NCBI RefSeq assembly: GCF_000504285.1
Contig: NZ_KI632511.1
Location: 6,058,154-6,122,153 of the forward strand
Direction of reading: 5' to 3'
Source: Actinospica robiniae DSM 44927
GTDB lineage: Bacteria; Actinomycetota; Actinomycetes; Streptomycetales; Catenulisporaceae
DNA: 64,000 bases
The first letter of the stretch is position 1. Each line of letters starts with the position of its first letter. Of this stretch, positions 42,543 through 50,536 are shown one piece after another. Below the pieces are notes generated by a model, which worked only from the letters and a program-made list of their open reading frames with translations, was not told the origin of the DNA and did no database searches. The translations under genes were made by a program, and so were the position numbers.

Positions 42543-43903
42543 ACCGTCACCTTCCGCCAGGTCGCGAGGTCGTAGCCTGCAGCCTCGAGCCGGTTGAGCG
42601 TGCGCTGCTCGCAGCGGGTCGCGTAGCGTGCACGCCCGTTTGGCCCGGGACGGTAGACCTCGTTCGTCGTCAGCTGCGCGCCTTCCGAACCGCAGACTTC
42701 GCGGATCGAGCCGATTACGCGAACGCCGTCGTCGGCGCGATCGAGCTGAATGATGAAGTCCACCGCGGACGCCACCAGCGCCACCGTGGCCTCGGGTGAG
42801 AGCCGTTCGGGAGCCTGCAGCCCGATATTGATCAGCCGCTGTGAGACCTGTCCTGAGGACGAGGCGTGCACGGTCGTCATCGAGCCGTCCAGCCCAAGGT
42901 TCATCGCGTTGCACATCGGTACCAGCTCATCGCCCCGGACCTCGCCGACGAGCACGCGGTCGGGGCTCAGGCGAAGCGCGCAGCGCACCAGTTCAGCCTG
43001 GGTGACCCGGCCCTCGCCTTCGGTGTTCGCCTCGCGGGCTTGGAAGGAGACGACGTCCGCGTGGCGATGTTCGAGCTCGTCCAACCCGAGTTCGTAGGTG
43101 TCCTCGATGATGACGAGTCGCTCGGTGGCCGGCAGTTCGGCGGCCAGCGCACGAAGCAGCGTCGTCTTGCCTGCTCCCGTTCCGCCGGAGATCAGCAGGT
43201 TGAAGCGTGCTCCGACGAGGGCGGCGAGGAATGCGGCGAGTTCCTCACCAGACAAGCCCTTCGCTACCAGCTCCTTGAGCGTCGTGTCCGCCAGGCGGTG
43301 CCGGCGGATGGACAAGACGGGGCGTTTGCACACTCCGATCGAGGCGAACAGCCGCGACCCGTCCGGCAGTTGCGCGTTCAGCTGGGCGACGGCCTTGTCG
43401 AACCGCCGTTCCTGTCCGCCCGAATTCGCTAGGGACCGGATCAGCTCCACGAATGCGTCGTCGTCCGCGGCTAGAGCCAGCTCGCGCTGGCGGACGCCGT
43501 TCGCGCGGATCGTGAAGACGCGATCGCAGCCTTGCGCGTTGATCGTCTCGATATCCGGGTCGTCGAGCAGGTGTTGGAGCGGGCCGAAGCCCAGCACATC
43601 CGCACGCACGCGCGAGGCCACCCGCTGCTGCCCGCCAGGCGATAGACCAGCAGATCCTGTTCGCAGGCACGCGGCCGCGAACGAATCGAGCTCTTCGCTG
43701 AGGAGCGATTCGACCACTTCCGCCCGGCGCTGCGACGGAAGGATGACACCGGACTCACGGGCCTGCGCCGCGATGATCGAGATGATGTGCGTACTCAGCT
43801 GCTGCGCGAGATCTTCCTCCAGCGCGCTCGGCAGCCGGTAGGCCAGCGCTCCGTCCGGCTCGGGAATCGCCGTCGGGGAGACGAGCACGTTGTCCACGCT
43901 CAC
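42539..43903 (-). CDS. tadA: TadA/CpaF pilus-assembly ATPase
   Basis: A 454-residue secretion ATPase of the CpaF/TadA type. The N-terminal part has LGFGPLQHLLDDPDIETINA. Walker A is LLISGGTGAGKTTLLRAL, the Asp box is ERLVIIEDTYELGL, Walker B is LRLSPDRVLVGEVRGDELV, and the His box is GLDGSMTTVHASSSGQ. It should power Flp pilus assembly. GTG start overlapping the stop of the CpaB-like gene. All motifs are intact. Confidence 0.93.
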   Translation of the reverse strand: MSVDNVLVSPTAIPEPDGALAYRLPSALEEDLAQQLSTHIISIIAAQARESGVILPSQRRAEVVESLLSEELDSFAAACLRTGSAGLSPGGQQRVASRVRADVLGFGPLQHLLDDPDIETINAQGCDRVFTIRANGVRQRELALAADDDAFVELIRSLANSGGQERRFDKAVAQLNAQLPDGSRLFASIGVCKRPVLSIRRHRLADTTLKELVAKGLSGEELAAFLAALVGARFNLLISGGTGAGKTTLLRALAAELPATERLVIIEDTYELGLDELEHRHADVVSFQAREANTEGEGRVTQAELVRCALRLSPDRVLVGEVRGDELVPMCNAMNLGLDGSMTTVHASSSGQVSQRLINIGLQAPERLSPEATVALVASAVDFIIQLDRADDGVRVIGSIREVCGSEGAQLTTNEVYRPGPNGRARYATRCEQRTLNRLEAAGYDLATWRKVTV

Positions 43904-44535
43904 ATCCCACCCGCGCCCAAGCCGACGAGTGCGGCGCTTGCGGCAGTCGCTACGGACTGCGCCTGGGCGGCAGGGACCAGCAGTTCCACGACCGTCCCGC
44001 CCTGGGAGTCTGACGTCGGAGACATTGACAGGACTTCGCCGGTCAGCGGCGCAGCGGCCGACGAGGCGAGACTCCCGGCTGCGGACGATGCTCCAGCCTC
44101 GGTTGCGTCCTCGGTGTTGCTCATCGGGTAGATGCCGACGCGTTGTCCGTTCTGCAGATCCTGCGGGAACTGGCCGGGGTGGAGCAGCAGAGAAACCTGC
44201 GCGTACCCCGCTGGCGGGAACGTCCCGAGGTCGGCGGGGAGCAGGAGGGCGCCGGCCGGAAGCTCGATCTTCAGTTGGCGACCGACGACCGCGTCCTCCT
44301 GTGTTGCTGAGAGCGATTGCGTGCCAGGTTGCGTTACATCGACCTCCTTGAAGTCCGCCGCGGTCAGCACGCTGCCCGCCGGAAGATCGGTGGAGGCGAC
44401 CAGGACGTGCGTGTGGGCTGGCGAACCCAGCACTGCTGCGCCCATGGCCCCACCGACCACCGCGACACCGGCAGCCGAATACCTGACGGCAGACGAAGTG
44501 CGCAGAAGCTCGGTCGCGCGAGTGAAGGACAGCAC
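43900..44535 (-). CDS. CpaB/RcpC-like SAF-domain protein
   Basis: A 211-residue protein with one N-terminal membrane helix (VRYSAAGVAVVGGAMGAAVL), then a SAF domain: VLVASTDLPAGSVLTAADFK and LPAGALLLPADLGTFPPAG. The C-terminal part is Ser/Ala-rich with a beta-rich end (GGTVVELLVPAAQAQSVA). CpaB/RcpC proteins stabilise the Tad complex, possibly through cell-wall contact. GTG start at 44535 is chosen from the AAGGAG site about 10 bases upstream. Confidence 0.82.
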   Translation of the reverse strand: MLSFTRATELLRTSSAVRYSAAGVAVVGGAMGAAVLGSPAHTHVLVASTDLPAGSVLTAADFKEVDVTQPGTQSLSATQEDAVVGRQLKIELPAGALLLPADLGTFPPAGYAQVSLLLHPGQFPQDLQNGQRVGIYPMSNTEDATEAGASSAAGSLASSAAAPLTGEVLSMSPTSDSQGGTVVELLVPAAQAQSVATAASAALVGLGAGGM

Positions 44536-44591
44536 GAGAAAGACTCCTTGCAGGGATCGATCGACTGAATGCGAAGTGCGGCGGGAGGCTG

Positions 44592-45476
44592 CTACGCCGA
44601 CTGGCCGGGGACCGCCAGCGCGTCGATCTCCTCGACTGGCCAGTCCTGGGATGCGCTGGACGTCATGCTGGGGAAGACTCCCGATCGTCCCGTTGACGCC
44701 GACCACGAGATCCGCCACAAGATGTCAGCGGTCACCGTGTCGCAGCTTCCGGCGCCCGATTTCGATGTCGCTGTGTAGGTATGGCCACAGTCGGGGGATG
44801 GTCGGCCCGGATCGGAAACGTCGGCCGCGTAGGGCGTTCCCGGGCCGGAGCAGGTAGACCGCGATCCATCGCCCCAGGACCAGTTTGTCTCGTACGGAGT
44901 CGCTACCGCAGTCACCGTTACGCCGGGCACCGATGCGGAGGCCGAGACGGGCGCCCAGGCCCTGTGGTCAACCCACGCCCACGTCGGGAGGTTGACCACT
45001 TTGGGGACTCCAGCCGAGGGCCCGGGTGAGGAGAGCATCGCGGGCGCCGGAAGCCGCAGTTCCCGTTCAGCCCTGAACGCCAGAAGGAGCACCGGCGGAT
45101 CCATCGTTCTGTCGGGAACGAACGTCAGCGGCCCTGCCCCTGCGGCCGCGACACCCAGCATGTGCGCGCATGGCGTGTAGTACCAGCCACCCTTGGACTT
45201 CGGCGTGTCCAGCGCTGACGGGGAGGAGTACGTCGCTCGGCACGCTGCGATCATCGCCTGCATGGACTTTTGGTCAGTGCTCTGCGCATCAGGAGAGGCC
45301 GGATGTGCCGCCGGCGCCGCGTGAGGTGAGGGTGTCTGGCTCAATCCCACCGCATCGACAAGGCAGCGCGATTGCCCGCTAAAGCAGGTCGCAGAGCCGC
45401 TCGGGCCCGATGAATCGGCCAGCGCGCCAGCAGGTGCGCCCAGTGCCCAAGCGAGTGCCGTGGCACCGGCAATCAT
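44592..45476 (-). CDS. Secreted protein of the Tad locus, function unknown
   Basis: A 294-residue exported protein. A short signal peptide (MIAGATALAWALGAPAGALA) is followed by Ser/Pro/Ala-rich sequence with two Cys pairs (CFSGQSRCL; CRATY, CAHML) and a C-terminal beta-rich part that has a PKD-like look (NWSWGDGSRSTCSGPGTPY; PDCGHTYTATSKSGAGSC). Similar proteins are seen next to actinobacterial Tad genes. It may be a surface or adhesion component; I do not recognise a catalytic motif. ATGA overlap with the upstream lipoprotein gene. Confidence 0.7.
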   Translation of the reverse strand: MIAGATALAWALGAPAGALADSSGPSGSATCFSGQSRCLVDAVGLSQTPSPHAAPAAHPASPDAQSTDQKSMQAMIAACRATYSSPSALDTPKSKGGWYYTPCAHMLGVAAAGAGPLTFVPDRTMDPPVLLLAFRAERELRLPAPAMLSSPGPSAGVPKVVNLPTWAWVDHRAWAPVSASASVPGVTVTAVATPYETNWSWGDGSRSTCSGPGTPYAADVSDPGRPSPDCGHTYTATSKSGAGSCDTVTADILWRISWSASTGRSGVFPSMTSSASQDWPVEEIDALAVPGQSA

Positions 45477-46045
45477 GCGGTGCACGAGCCGTCCGCCTGC
45501 ATCTTCTGTGTCGTGACGGACCATACGCCCGTTACGGTGCTCATCGTCGTAAGGTCGGCGCTCATACCCTTCTGGGCCGTGCCAAAAGGTTGACCTGTTG
45601 TCTTGTAGTACTGCACGAACTGGCGGAAGTCGATACAGTCCGCGATCGCCACAGTCGGCGGCCTGGCGGACAGGTTCTCGCCGACGACGCGAGGATGAAG
45701 AATCGGCGCGCCCTTCGAGGCGATGCCATGGCTCTCCTCGAGATAGAGGTCTTGCGAAGTGGTGAGCAGTAGTTGTCCGCTGAGATGTGCCGACAGCCGC
45801 GGATCCTGGTAGTTGCCCTCGTCGCTGACGATTGCAAGATCCTGCCAAGCCTCGCGGTATGCGGCCAGCGCGGCCTGCGCCTGAGGATCGAGCGTGCCGC
45901 TCGGCGACACTGAGGTCGGCGCCGGGATGGAGGGCGTTACATGGTGACTCGACGTCATGCTCGTTGCCGGACCAGAACACGCGGATACGGCGCCGAGCAC
46001 CGCCACCGTCATCGTGGCGAGCACGCGAGTTCGTCTTTTACGCAT
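45473..46045 (-). CDS. Putative lipoprotein, first gene of the Tad operon
   Basis: A 190-residue protein with a lipoprotein signal: MRKRRTRVLATMTVAVLGAV then SAC, where the Cys would be lipidated. The mature part (DPQAQAALAAYREAWQDLAI; LYLEESHGIASKGAPILHPR) and the C-terminus (TGVWSVTTQKMQADGSC) look like a small SnoaL/NTF2-like lipoprotein fold common in actinobacterial Tad loci. It is the most upstream gene of this transcription unit. The 245 bases between it and the flavoprotein gene should hold the operon promoter. Confidence 0.72.
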   Translation of the reverse strand: MRKRRTRVLATMTVAVLGAVSACSGPATSMTSSHHVTPSIPAPTSVSPSGTLDPQAQAALAAYREAWQDLAIVSDEGNYQDPRLSAHLSGQLLLTTSQDLYLEESHGIASKGAPILHPRVVGENLSARPPTVAIADCIDFRQFVQYYKTTGQPFGTAQKGMSADLTTMSTVTGVWSVTTQKMQADGSCTA

Positions 46046-46289
46046 CCGATGCCACGTTCCCTCCGTGCGCTCGCCACGACAGCCCGCCCAGGCTCGGTTC
46101 CGTACCCTAACCCGGCTGACACTGGATGAACCCGGAAAAATCGCTCCTGGTGCGCCATTTCACTCGATCAAGCGAAGCATCGAGTCTCGCGCGCCACAAA
46201 GTCGGTGAGCGCGTGACGCATTCACTGCGCGAACAAGGTCACTTACATGCGTGAGCGTGACTCAGCAAACGATGCCGGGCTTGGTGCCG

Positions 46290-46844
46290 TCACCCACCGA
46301 GATGCTTCGCGAGGGCACCGACCAGAATCTCCAGCGGGAACGGTCGGCCCCCCGTCCTGGGTGGCGCCGGCACGTAGATGCCCTCCCCGTAGAGCACTTC
46401 GACCCCGTACGACCGCAGGACGTCGACACTTCGCCGGAAGGCCGGGTGCGATTCCTGGGCTTGGTTGAGCGCGGGCGCCGCCACCACGGGGACGCCCATA
46501 CCGGGAGCCTCGGTGATCAGGCCGAGGGCGAGCGTGTTCGCGATCCCGGCGGCCCAGGCGTTGATCGTGTTGAAGGTCGCAGGGCAGACAGCCATGGCGT
46601 TAGCGGGTGGCAGCACGTCGGGCTCGCCGGGCCTCTTGTATTCCGAGCGGACGGGGAAACCGGTCAGCTCCTCGACCGTCGGAACATCGAGGAAGCCGAG
46701 ACCTGCTGGCGTGGCGACCACCGCGACACGCCAGCCCGCCGCCTGAAGCAGCGACACCAGCTGCGGGGTCTGCCCGGTTCGGGGCGTACCGCAGACGATG
46801 AGGTAGAGCAGCGGCCGAGGGCTTTCGACATCGTGTGTGCTCAC
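46290..46844 (-). CDS. HFCD-family flavoprotein
   Basis: A 184-residue flavoprotein related to phosphopantothenoylcysteine decarboxylase and EpiD-like enzymes. LLYLIVCGTPRTGQTPQLVS is the start of the Rossmann-like FMN fold. MAVCPATFNTINAWAAGIAN corresponds to the PASANT motif, and LALGLITEAPGMGVPVVAAP to a substrate-site segment. It follows the XRE regulator in one transcript (GTGA overlap). Role unknown. It is close to the RiPP cluster, but the precursor there has no C-terminal Cys, so the classical AviCys reaction is not expected. Confidence 0.82.
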   Translation of the reverse strand: MSTHDVESPRPLLYLIVCGTPRTGQTPQLVSLLQAAGWRVAVVATPAGLGFLDVPTVEELTGFPVRSEYKRPGEPDVLPPANAMAVCPATFNTINAWAAGIANTLALGLITEAPGMGVPVVAAPALNQAQESHPAFRRSVDVLRSYGVEVLYGEGIYVPAPPRTGGRPFPLEILVGALAKHLGG

Positions 46845-48079
46845 GTCGGTAATCCTGCCCTATCCGCGAGGCCCACCAGCGTCTCGGGCGGCTTCCCCGG
46901 CCAGTGCCGCCTCATCTCACCAATGAGCTCGCAGCATGCCGGCCGAGCTTTGATCTCCTGCGGTGCTGCCTGCTCAGCGCGCAGGAGCAGCGGTAGTGCT
47001 GTCTGGTGCCGGCCACGGCCGTACTCGGCTTTTGCCAGGTCGATGTACAGGCTCGTCTGACGCTCGGTCGGCAGCTTCGCCAGTGCGACGGGATCAAGCT
47101 TCCTCGAAACGGCGACCGCCTCCCCATGCTCCCCGAAATCGACGAGCACCGAGACGGTGTGGATTACGGCATTGGTCGGGCCGAACGCCGTCCAGTGCTC
47201 GTTGCGGTCGTGACCGAGGCGCTGCGCGACACGTTCGCCGTCAGTAAGAAATGCCCGCGCTTCCTGCAGATCACCGAGCTTCGCTGCGATGACGGAGCCG
47301 GTGAGCGGCAGCATGCCGTAGATGCTCAGGTAGGCCGCGTTCCCGCGACCGAGCCCGCCGTCGAGCCGATCCATGTCGGCTCGGATGAGCCGCATCGCTT
47401 CCCGATGATGTCCCGTGGCCATGAGTCCGCGAGCCAGGCGGCGAGCACCGTTGGAGAGCAGCAGCGGATCGTCGAGCGCTTCTGCAATGCGGAATCCGCG
47501 CTCTGCGGCGAGCCAGGCCAGGTCCGACTCTCCGAACTTCCACAGGGTGGAGGCGGCCACCTGGTAAGCCGTCGACATTGCGGCGCGTGCCCGATCCCTG
47601 TCCGACGCTTCGGTTGTGCGAGCGGCGAGTTGGGCGTCCGCGAGAAGCTTCGGCAGCCGGCTGACGAGTTCGGCGTACCGGGACTGCTGGAAGCAGGCGC
47701 AGATCGCGGCGGTATCGCGCTCAATCTGCGAGATGGAGGCGGGACTGGGCATGGTCTGCTCGTAGATGCCGGTGACTGCTTCGATCGCATGCAGCGCTTC
47801 CCTGATCGGTGCGACGTGCGCGGCGTCAAACAGCGGGAGCGCGGCGGCAAGGAGCGTCCGACGGTTCATGTCGGTCAAGTCTGACACCGACACACCGAGG
47901 GCTTGTGCCAGATGTCGGCGAAGCTCGGTCCGAGGGCGGCGCTTGTCGGATTCCCAGCGGCTGACGTACTGGCGGGTGATCGTGTCCCATCCGCTGAGTC
48001 TGTTCAGCTCAGCGGCAAGATCGGCCTGGCTCATGCCCCGGGCCACGCGGAGATCACGGATCTGCTCGCCGAATGCCAT
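46841..48079 (-). CDS. XRE-family regulator with TPR-like C-terminus
   Basis: A 412-residue regulator. Residues 5-70 form an XRE helix-turn-helix (IRDLRVARGMSQADLAAELN; TRQYVSRWESDKRRPRTELR). The rest is helical, TPR-like (RARAAMSTAYQVAASTLWKF; ALPLLLRAEQAAPQEIK), as in Streptomyces regulators that respond to small peptides or metabolites. It is divergent from the radical SAM maturase gene with 75 bases between the starts, so it probably controls the RiPP operon as well as its own. Confidence 0.85.
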   Translation of the reverse strand: MAFGEQIRDLRVARGMSQADLAAELNRLSGWDTITRQYVSRWESDKRRPRTELRRHLAQALGVSVSDLTDMNRRTLLAAALPLFDAAHVAPIREALHAIEAVTGIYEQTMPSPASISQIERDTAAICACFQQSRYAELVSRLPKLLADAQLAARTTEASDRDRARAAMSTAYQVAASTLWKFGESDLAWLAAERGFRIAEALDDPLLLSNGARRLARGLMATGHHREAMRLIRADMDRLDGGLGRGNAAYLSIYGMLPLTGSVIAAKLGDLQEARAFLTDGERVAQRLGHDRNEHWTAFGPTNAVIHTVSVLVDFGEHGEAVAVSRKLDPVALAKLPTERQTSLYIDLAKAEYGRGRHQTALPLLLRAEQAAPQEIKARPACCELIGEMRRHWPGKPPETLVGLADRAGLPT

Positions 48080-48099
48080 CCTTCGAGTATGGCGGAAGA

Positions 48100-48120
48100 T
48101 TGGCTCCTACTTTGGCTACT
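48100..48120. promoter_or_regulatory. Direct repeat in the divergent XRE/amcB promoter
   Basis: TTGGCTCCTAC at 48100-48110 followed by TTGGCTACT at 48112-48120, a near-perfect tandem repeat of TTGGCTnCT in the 75-base gap. It is a candidate operator for the adjacent XRE regulator. The amcB ATG has no clear ribosome-binding site. Confidence 0.4.
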
Positions 48121-48154
48121 CCCGCACTCGTATCGGGTTTGATCTACTGATCAC

Positions 48155-49600
48155 ATGCGCAGACTTCAAGGACCGTACGCGGTCCGCTACGACTGGACGA
48201 TGCGAGGCGGAATCCAGCATCCGCCGCACACGTTCCTCGACGGCGTGCCGTCCGAGGCGCAGGCCATCAGAGCTGGTAGCGACGGGTTCTGCCTCGCCGC
48301 CAGCGGGGACATCTCCCTTGCCGGCGTCGCGTGGTGTCGCGTGACGCGCGGACCGCTCGAATGGCAAGTGCTTCAGGAGCCTGATGCCGATGCATACCGG
48401 CTTGCAGGGCTTCCATCCGATGACACGGACTTCAGCGTGGAGGAACCGACCGTGACAGCCGAAATGGAGATCACCGCGCCTGAGGAACGCTACGACCGAT
48501 TTATCAGCCGAACGTTCGGCACCGTTGTTCTCCAACCAACCACCTTCTGCCCGTGGGCGTGCGATTACTGCTACCTGCCGACCAAGGACCAGCGGTTCAC
48601 GATGCCCCTCGAGGTTGCGTCAGTGGTCGCTGCGAGTGTCCGCGAGCAGGACTCCGCCGGATGCGTCGAAGTGGTCTGGCACGGCGGCGAGCCCTTGGCA
48701 GTCGGGCTTGAGCACTTCGTCAGGCTGTTCGAACCGTTCGAGTCGCTTCGCCGCGAAGGCCGTGTCCGCCACGCTGTCCAGACCGGGGCCGGCCTCATCA
48801 CCGCAGGGTGGTGCGAGATGTTCGCCGACTTCGAGGTCACCGTTGGCGTCAGCATCGACGGGCCGGAGTGGGCGAACAGCCAGCGGCGCGATCGGTCCGG
48901 ACGCAGCGTGTACGGCCGCGCTATGCACGGGATCGAGGTGCTGCGATCGCACGGCATCGCCTTCAGCGCCATCGCGGTCGTCACACCCGAGACGATTCAT
49001 CGCGCGGACGATCTCGCGGACTTCTTCGAGAACCTGGGCTGTACGCACGTCGGCTTCAACATCGAGGAATACGAAGGCGCCAACCACGCGCGTCCGGGAA
49101 TCGCAGCGAGCGACGCCCAGGAGTTCTGGAGCACGCTGCTGCGCCGCCGGGCGGCGGGCTCATCGCTGCGGGTGCGTGAGTTGGACCGGCTCTTCTCGTT
49201 CCTTCGCCAGTCTCGGACTCTGGCTTCTCCCTGGTCAGAGCATCTGTACGAGCCGATACCGACCGTGGCATGGAACGGCGACACCGTGCTGCTCTCCCCC
49301 GAACTGGCGGGAGTTCACGCGCCGCAATACGCGAATTTCGTGCTTGGGAACGCGCTGACCGAAGGGCTTCTCGCGATGCTCGCCCGCGCCCACCGTGCCC
49401 GCTACGTGGACGAGTTCACCCAGGCGCTCGGTGCTTGCGCCACCGGGTGCGAGTTCTACGACTTCTGCCGCGGCGCGCAGGCAGGGAACCGCTACTTCGA
49501 GCACTCGACCTTCACGGCCACGGAAACCGCCTACTGCCGCAACACCCGTCAAGCACTCGTTCACGCCGTGAACGACCAGATCAAGGGAGCCACGACATGA
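48155..49600 (+). CDS. amcB: Radical SAM/SPASM cyclophane-forming maturase (AmcB-like)
   Basis: A 481-residue radical SAM enzyme. The CxxxCxxC cluster is in TTFCPWACDYCYLPTKD (Cys132, 136, 139). EVVWHGGEPLAVGLEHFVR and VTVGVSIDGPEWAN are the SAM-binding and substrate strands of peptide maturases. A SPASM-like C-terminal set of Cys (428, 432, 438, 461) should bind an auxiliary cluster. Residues 1-110 have no match and may be the leader-binding part. Related enzymes (XyeB, GrrM, FxsB, AmcB) join an aromatic ring carbon to the beta carbon two residues later. The precursor gene overlaps its stop by ATGA, which strongly supports the assignment. Confidence 0.88.
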   Translation: MRRLQGPYAVRYDWTMRGGIQHPPHTFLDGVPSEAQAIRAGSDGFCLAASGDISLAGVAWCRVTRGPLEWQVLQEPDADAYRLAGLPSDDTDFSVEEPTVTAEMEITAPEERYDRFISRTFGTVVLQPTTFCPWACDYCYLPTKDQRFTMPLEVASVVAASVREQDSAGCVEVVWHGGEPLAVGLEHFVRLFEPFESLRREGRVRHAVQTGAGLITAGWCEMFADFEVTVGVSIDGPEWANSQRRDRSGRSVYGRAMHGIEVLRSHGIAFSAIAVVTPETIHRADDLADFFENLGCTHVGFNIEEYEGANHARPGIAASDAQEFWSTLLRRRAAGSSLRVRELDRLFSFLRQSRTLASPWSEHLYEPIPTVAWNGDTVLLSPELAGVHAPQYANFVLGNALTEGLLAMLARAHRARYVDEFTQALGACATGCEFYDFCRGAQAGNRYFEHSTFTATETAYCRNTRQALVHAVNDQIKGATT

Positions 49601-49776
49601 CCATCCTGCAAGAACTGGCCGCATCCGACGCGCCGCAACTTCTCCAGCTCATCGCCGACGGCGCGACGGACGCACCAGCACCAATCATGGCCGGATTCGA
49701 CAACCGACCGACCTGGGACAACAAGGGCGGCTCATTCGACAACCGACCCAGCTGGGATAACTGGTCCAAGAAGTAG
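49597..49776 (+). CDS. amcA: Multiple-cyclophane RiPP precursor (AmcA-like)
   Basis: A 59-residue precursor. The leader is residues 1-33 (TILQELAASDAPQLLQLIAD, then an Ala/Pro stretch). The core has four aromatic-Asp-Asn triplets: F34-D-N, W40-D-N, F47-D-N and W53-D-N, arranged as two copies of FDNRP(T/S)WDN joined by KGGS and ending WSKK. Three-residue cyclophanes link the aromatic ring to the third residue, so up to four rings are expected. No Cys, so no thioether chemistry. ATG overlaps the amcB stop. The codons of the two core copies are nearly identical, which points to a recent internal duplication. Confidence 0.88.
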   Translation: MTILQELAASDAPQLLQLIADGATDAPAPIMAGFDNRPTWDNKGGSFDNRPSWDNWSKK

Positions 49777-49867
49777 CCGGAGCACGGAAGTACCCGGGGC
49801 GGCTGCCGCCTGGACTGCCGTCGCGGATCACCACAAACCGCTACGAACTAACGACTAAGGTGACGAT

Positions 49868-50536
49868 ATGGACCGACTCGCCATCCGCGATACGACCGTC
49901 GAACTGCCGGCCTTCGACGCCGACGTGAAGCTGACGCCCGTCGCGTCGCTCGACGAGCAGGAGGTGACGTCAGACTTTCTGCTCGACGGCGCAAGCCTGC
50001 GCAGCCTCGACCTCGACCACGTCCGGCTCCTGACCGGCCGGATCCAAGAGCTGCGCACCTCACGAGCAAGCTTCACGGAGGTCCGCGGCGACTCGGTCGA
50101 GTTCAGCGGGTGCGACTTGTCCTCGCTCACCTGGACGGCGAGCAAGCTCACCCGTGTCCGGTTCACCAACTGCAAACTGCTCGGCGCTCACCTGTCCGAT
50201 CTGACGCTCGAGCACGTGACCTTCGCCAACTGCAAGCTCGACTACGCCATCATGGAGAGGGTCAAGGCCACCGGCCCCGTCGTCTTCTCCGGCTGCTCCC
50301 TCGCCGAAGCCCAGTTCGACACCTGCGACCTGACGAACACGCTGTTCGATGGCTGCTCGATGCACCTCACGGAGTTTGCGCACGGCATCTACCACAGGTG
50401 CGATCTCCGCGGGAACGACCTGTCGTCGGCACGAGGCGTCGCCAACCTCCGCAGTGTTGTCATCGACCGCCCCCAGATACTGCAGCTCGCCGAAGCGTTG
50501 ACCGCCGACCTCGACGTCACCTTCGGCGATGAATGA
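49868..50536 (+). CDS. Pentapeptide-repeat protein, possible immunity protein
   Basis: A 222-residue protein made largely of pentapeptide-type repeats that build a right-handed quadrilateral beta helix: VEFSGCDLSSLTWTASKL, VRFTNCKLLGAHLSDLTL, VTFANCKLDYAIME, VVFSGCSLAEAQFDTCDL and LFDGCSMHLTEF. Cys just before the central residue recurs. Such proteins can mimic DNA (MfpA, Qnr, McbG, AlbG) and protect gyrase from peptide toxins. It follows amcA by 91 bases, so self-protection of the producer is a reasonable inference. GGTG-type ribosome site before the ATG. A scaffold role is the alternative. Confidence 0.8.
   Translation: MDRLAIRDTTVELPAFDADVKLTPVASLDEQEVTSDFLLDGASLRSLDLDHVRLLTGRIQELRTSRASFTEVRGDSVEFSGCDLSSLTWTASKLTRVRFTNCKLLGAHLSDLTLEHVTFANCKLDYAIMERVKATGPVVFSGCSLAEAQFDTCDLTNTLFDGCSMHLTEFAHGIYHRCDLRGNDLSSARGVANLRSVVIDRPQILQLAEALTADLDVTFGDE

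Noticed and set aside
46290..46844. Flavoprotein as a cysteine decarboxylase acting on AmcA
   Set aside because: The precursor has no Cys and ends in SKK, so the EpiD-type reaction has no substrate there.
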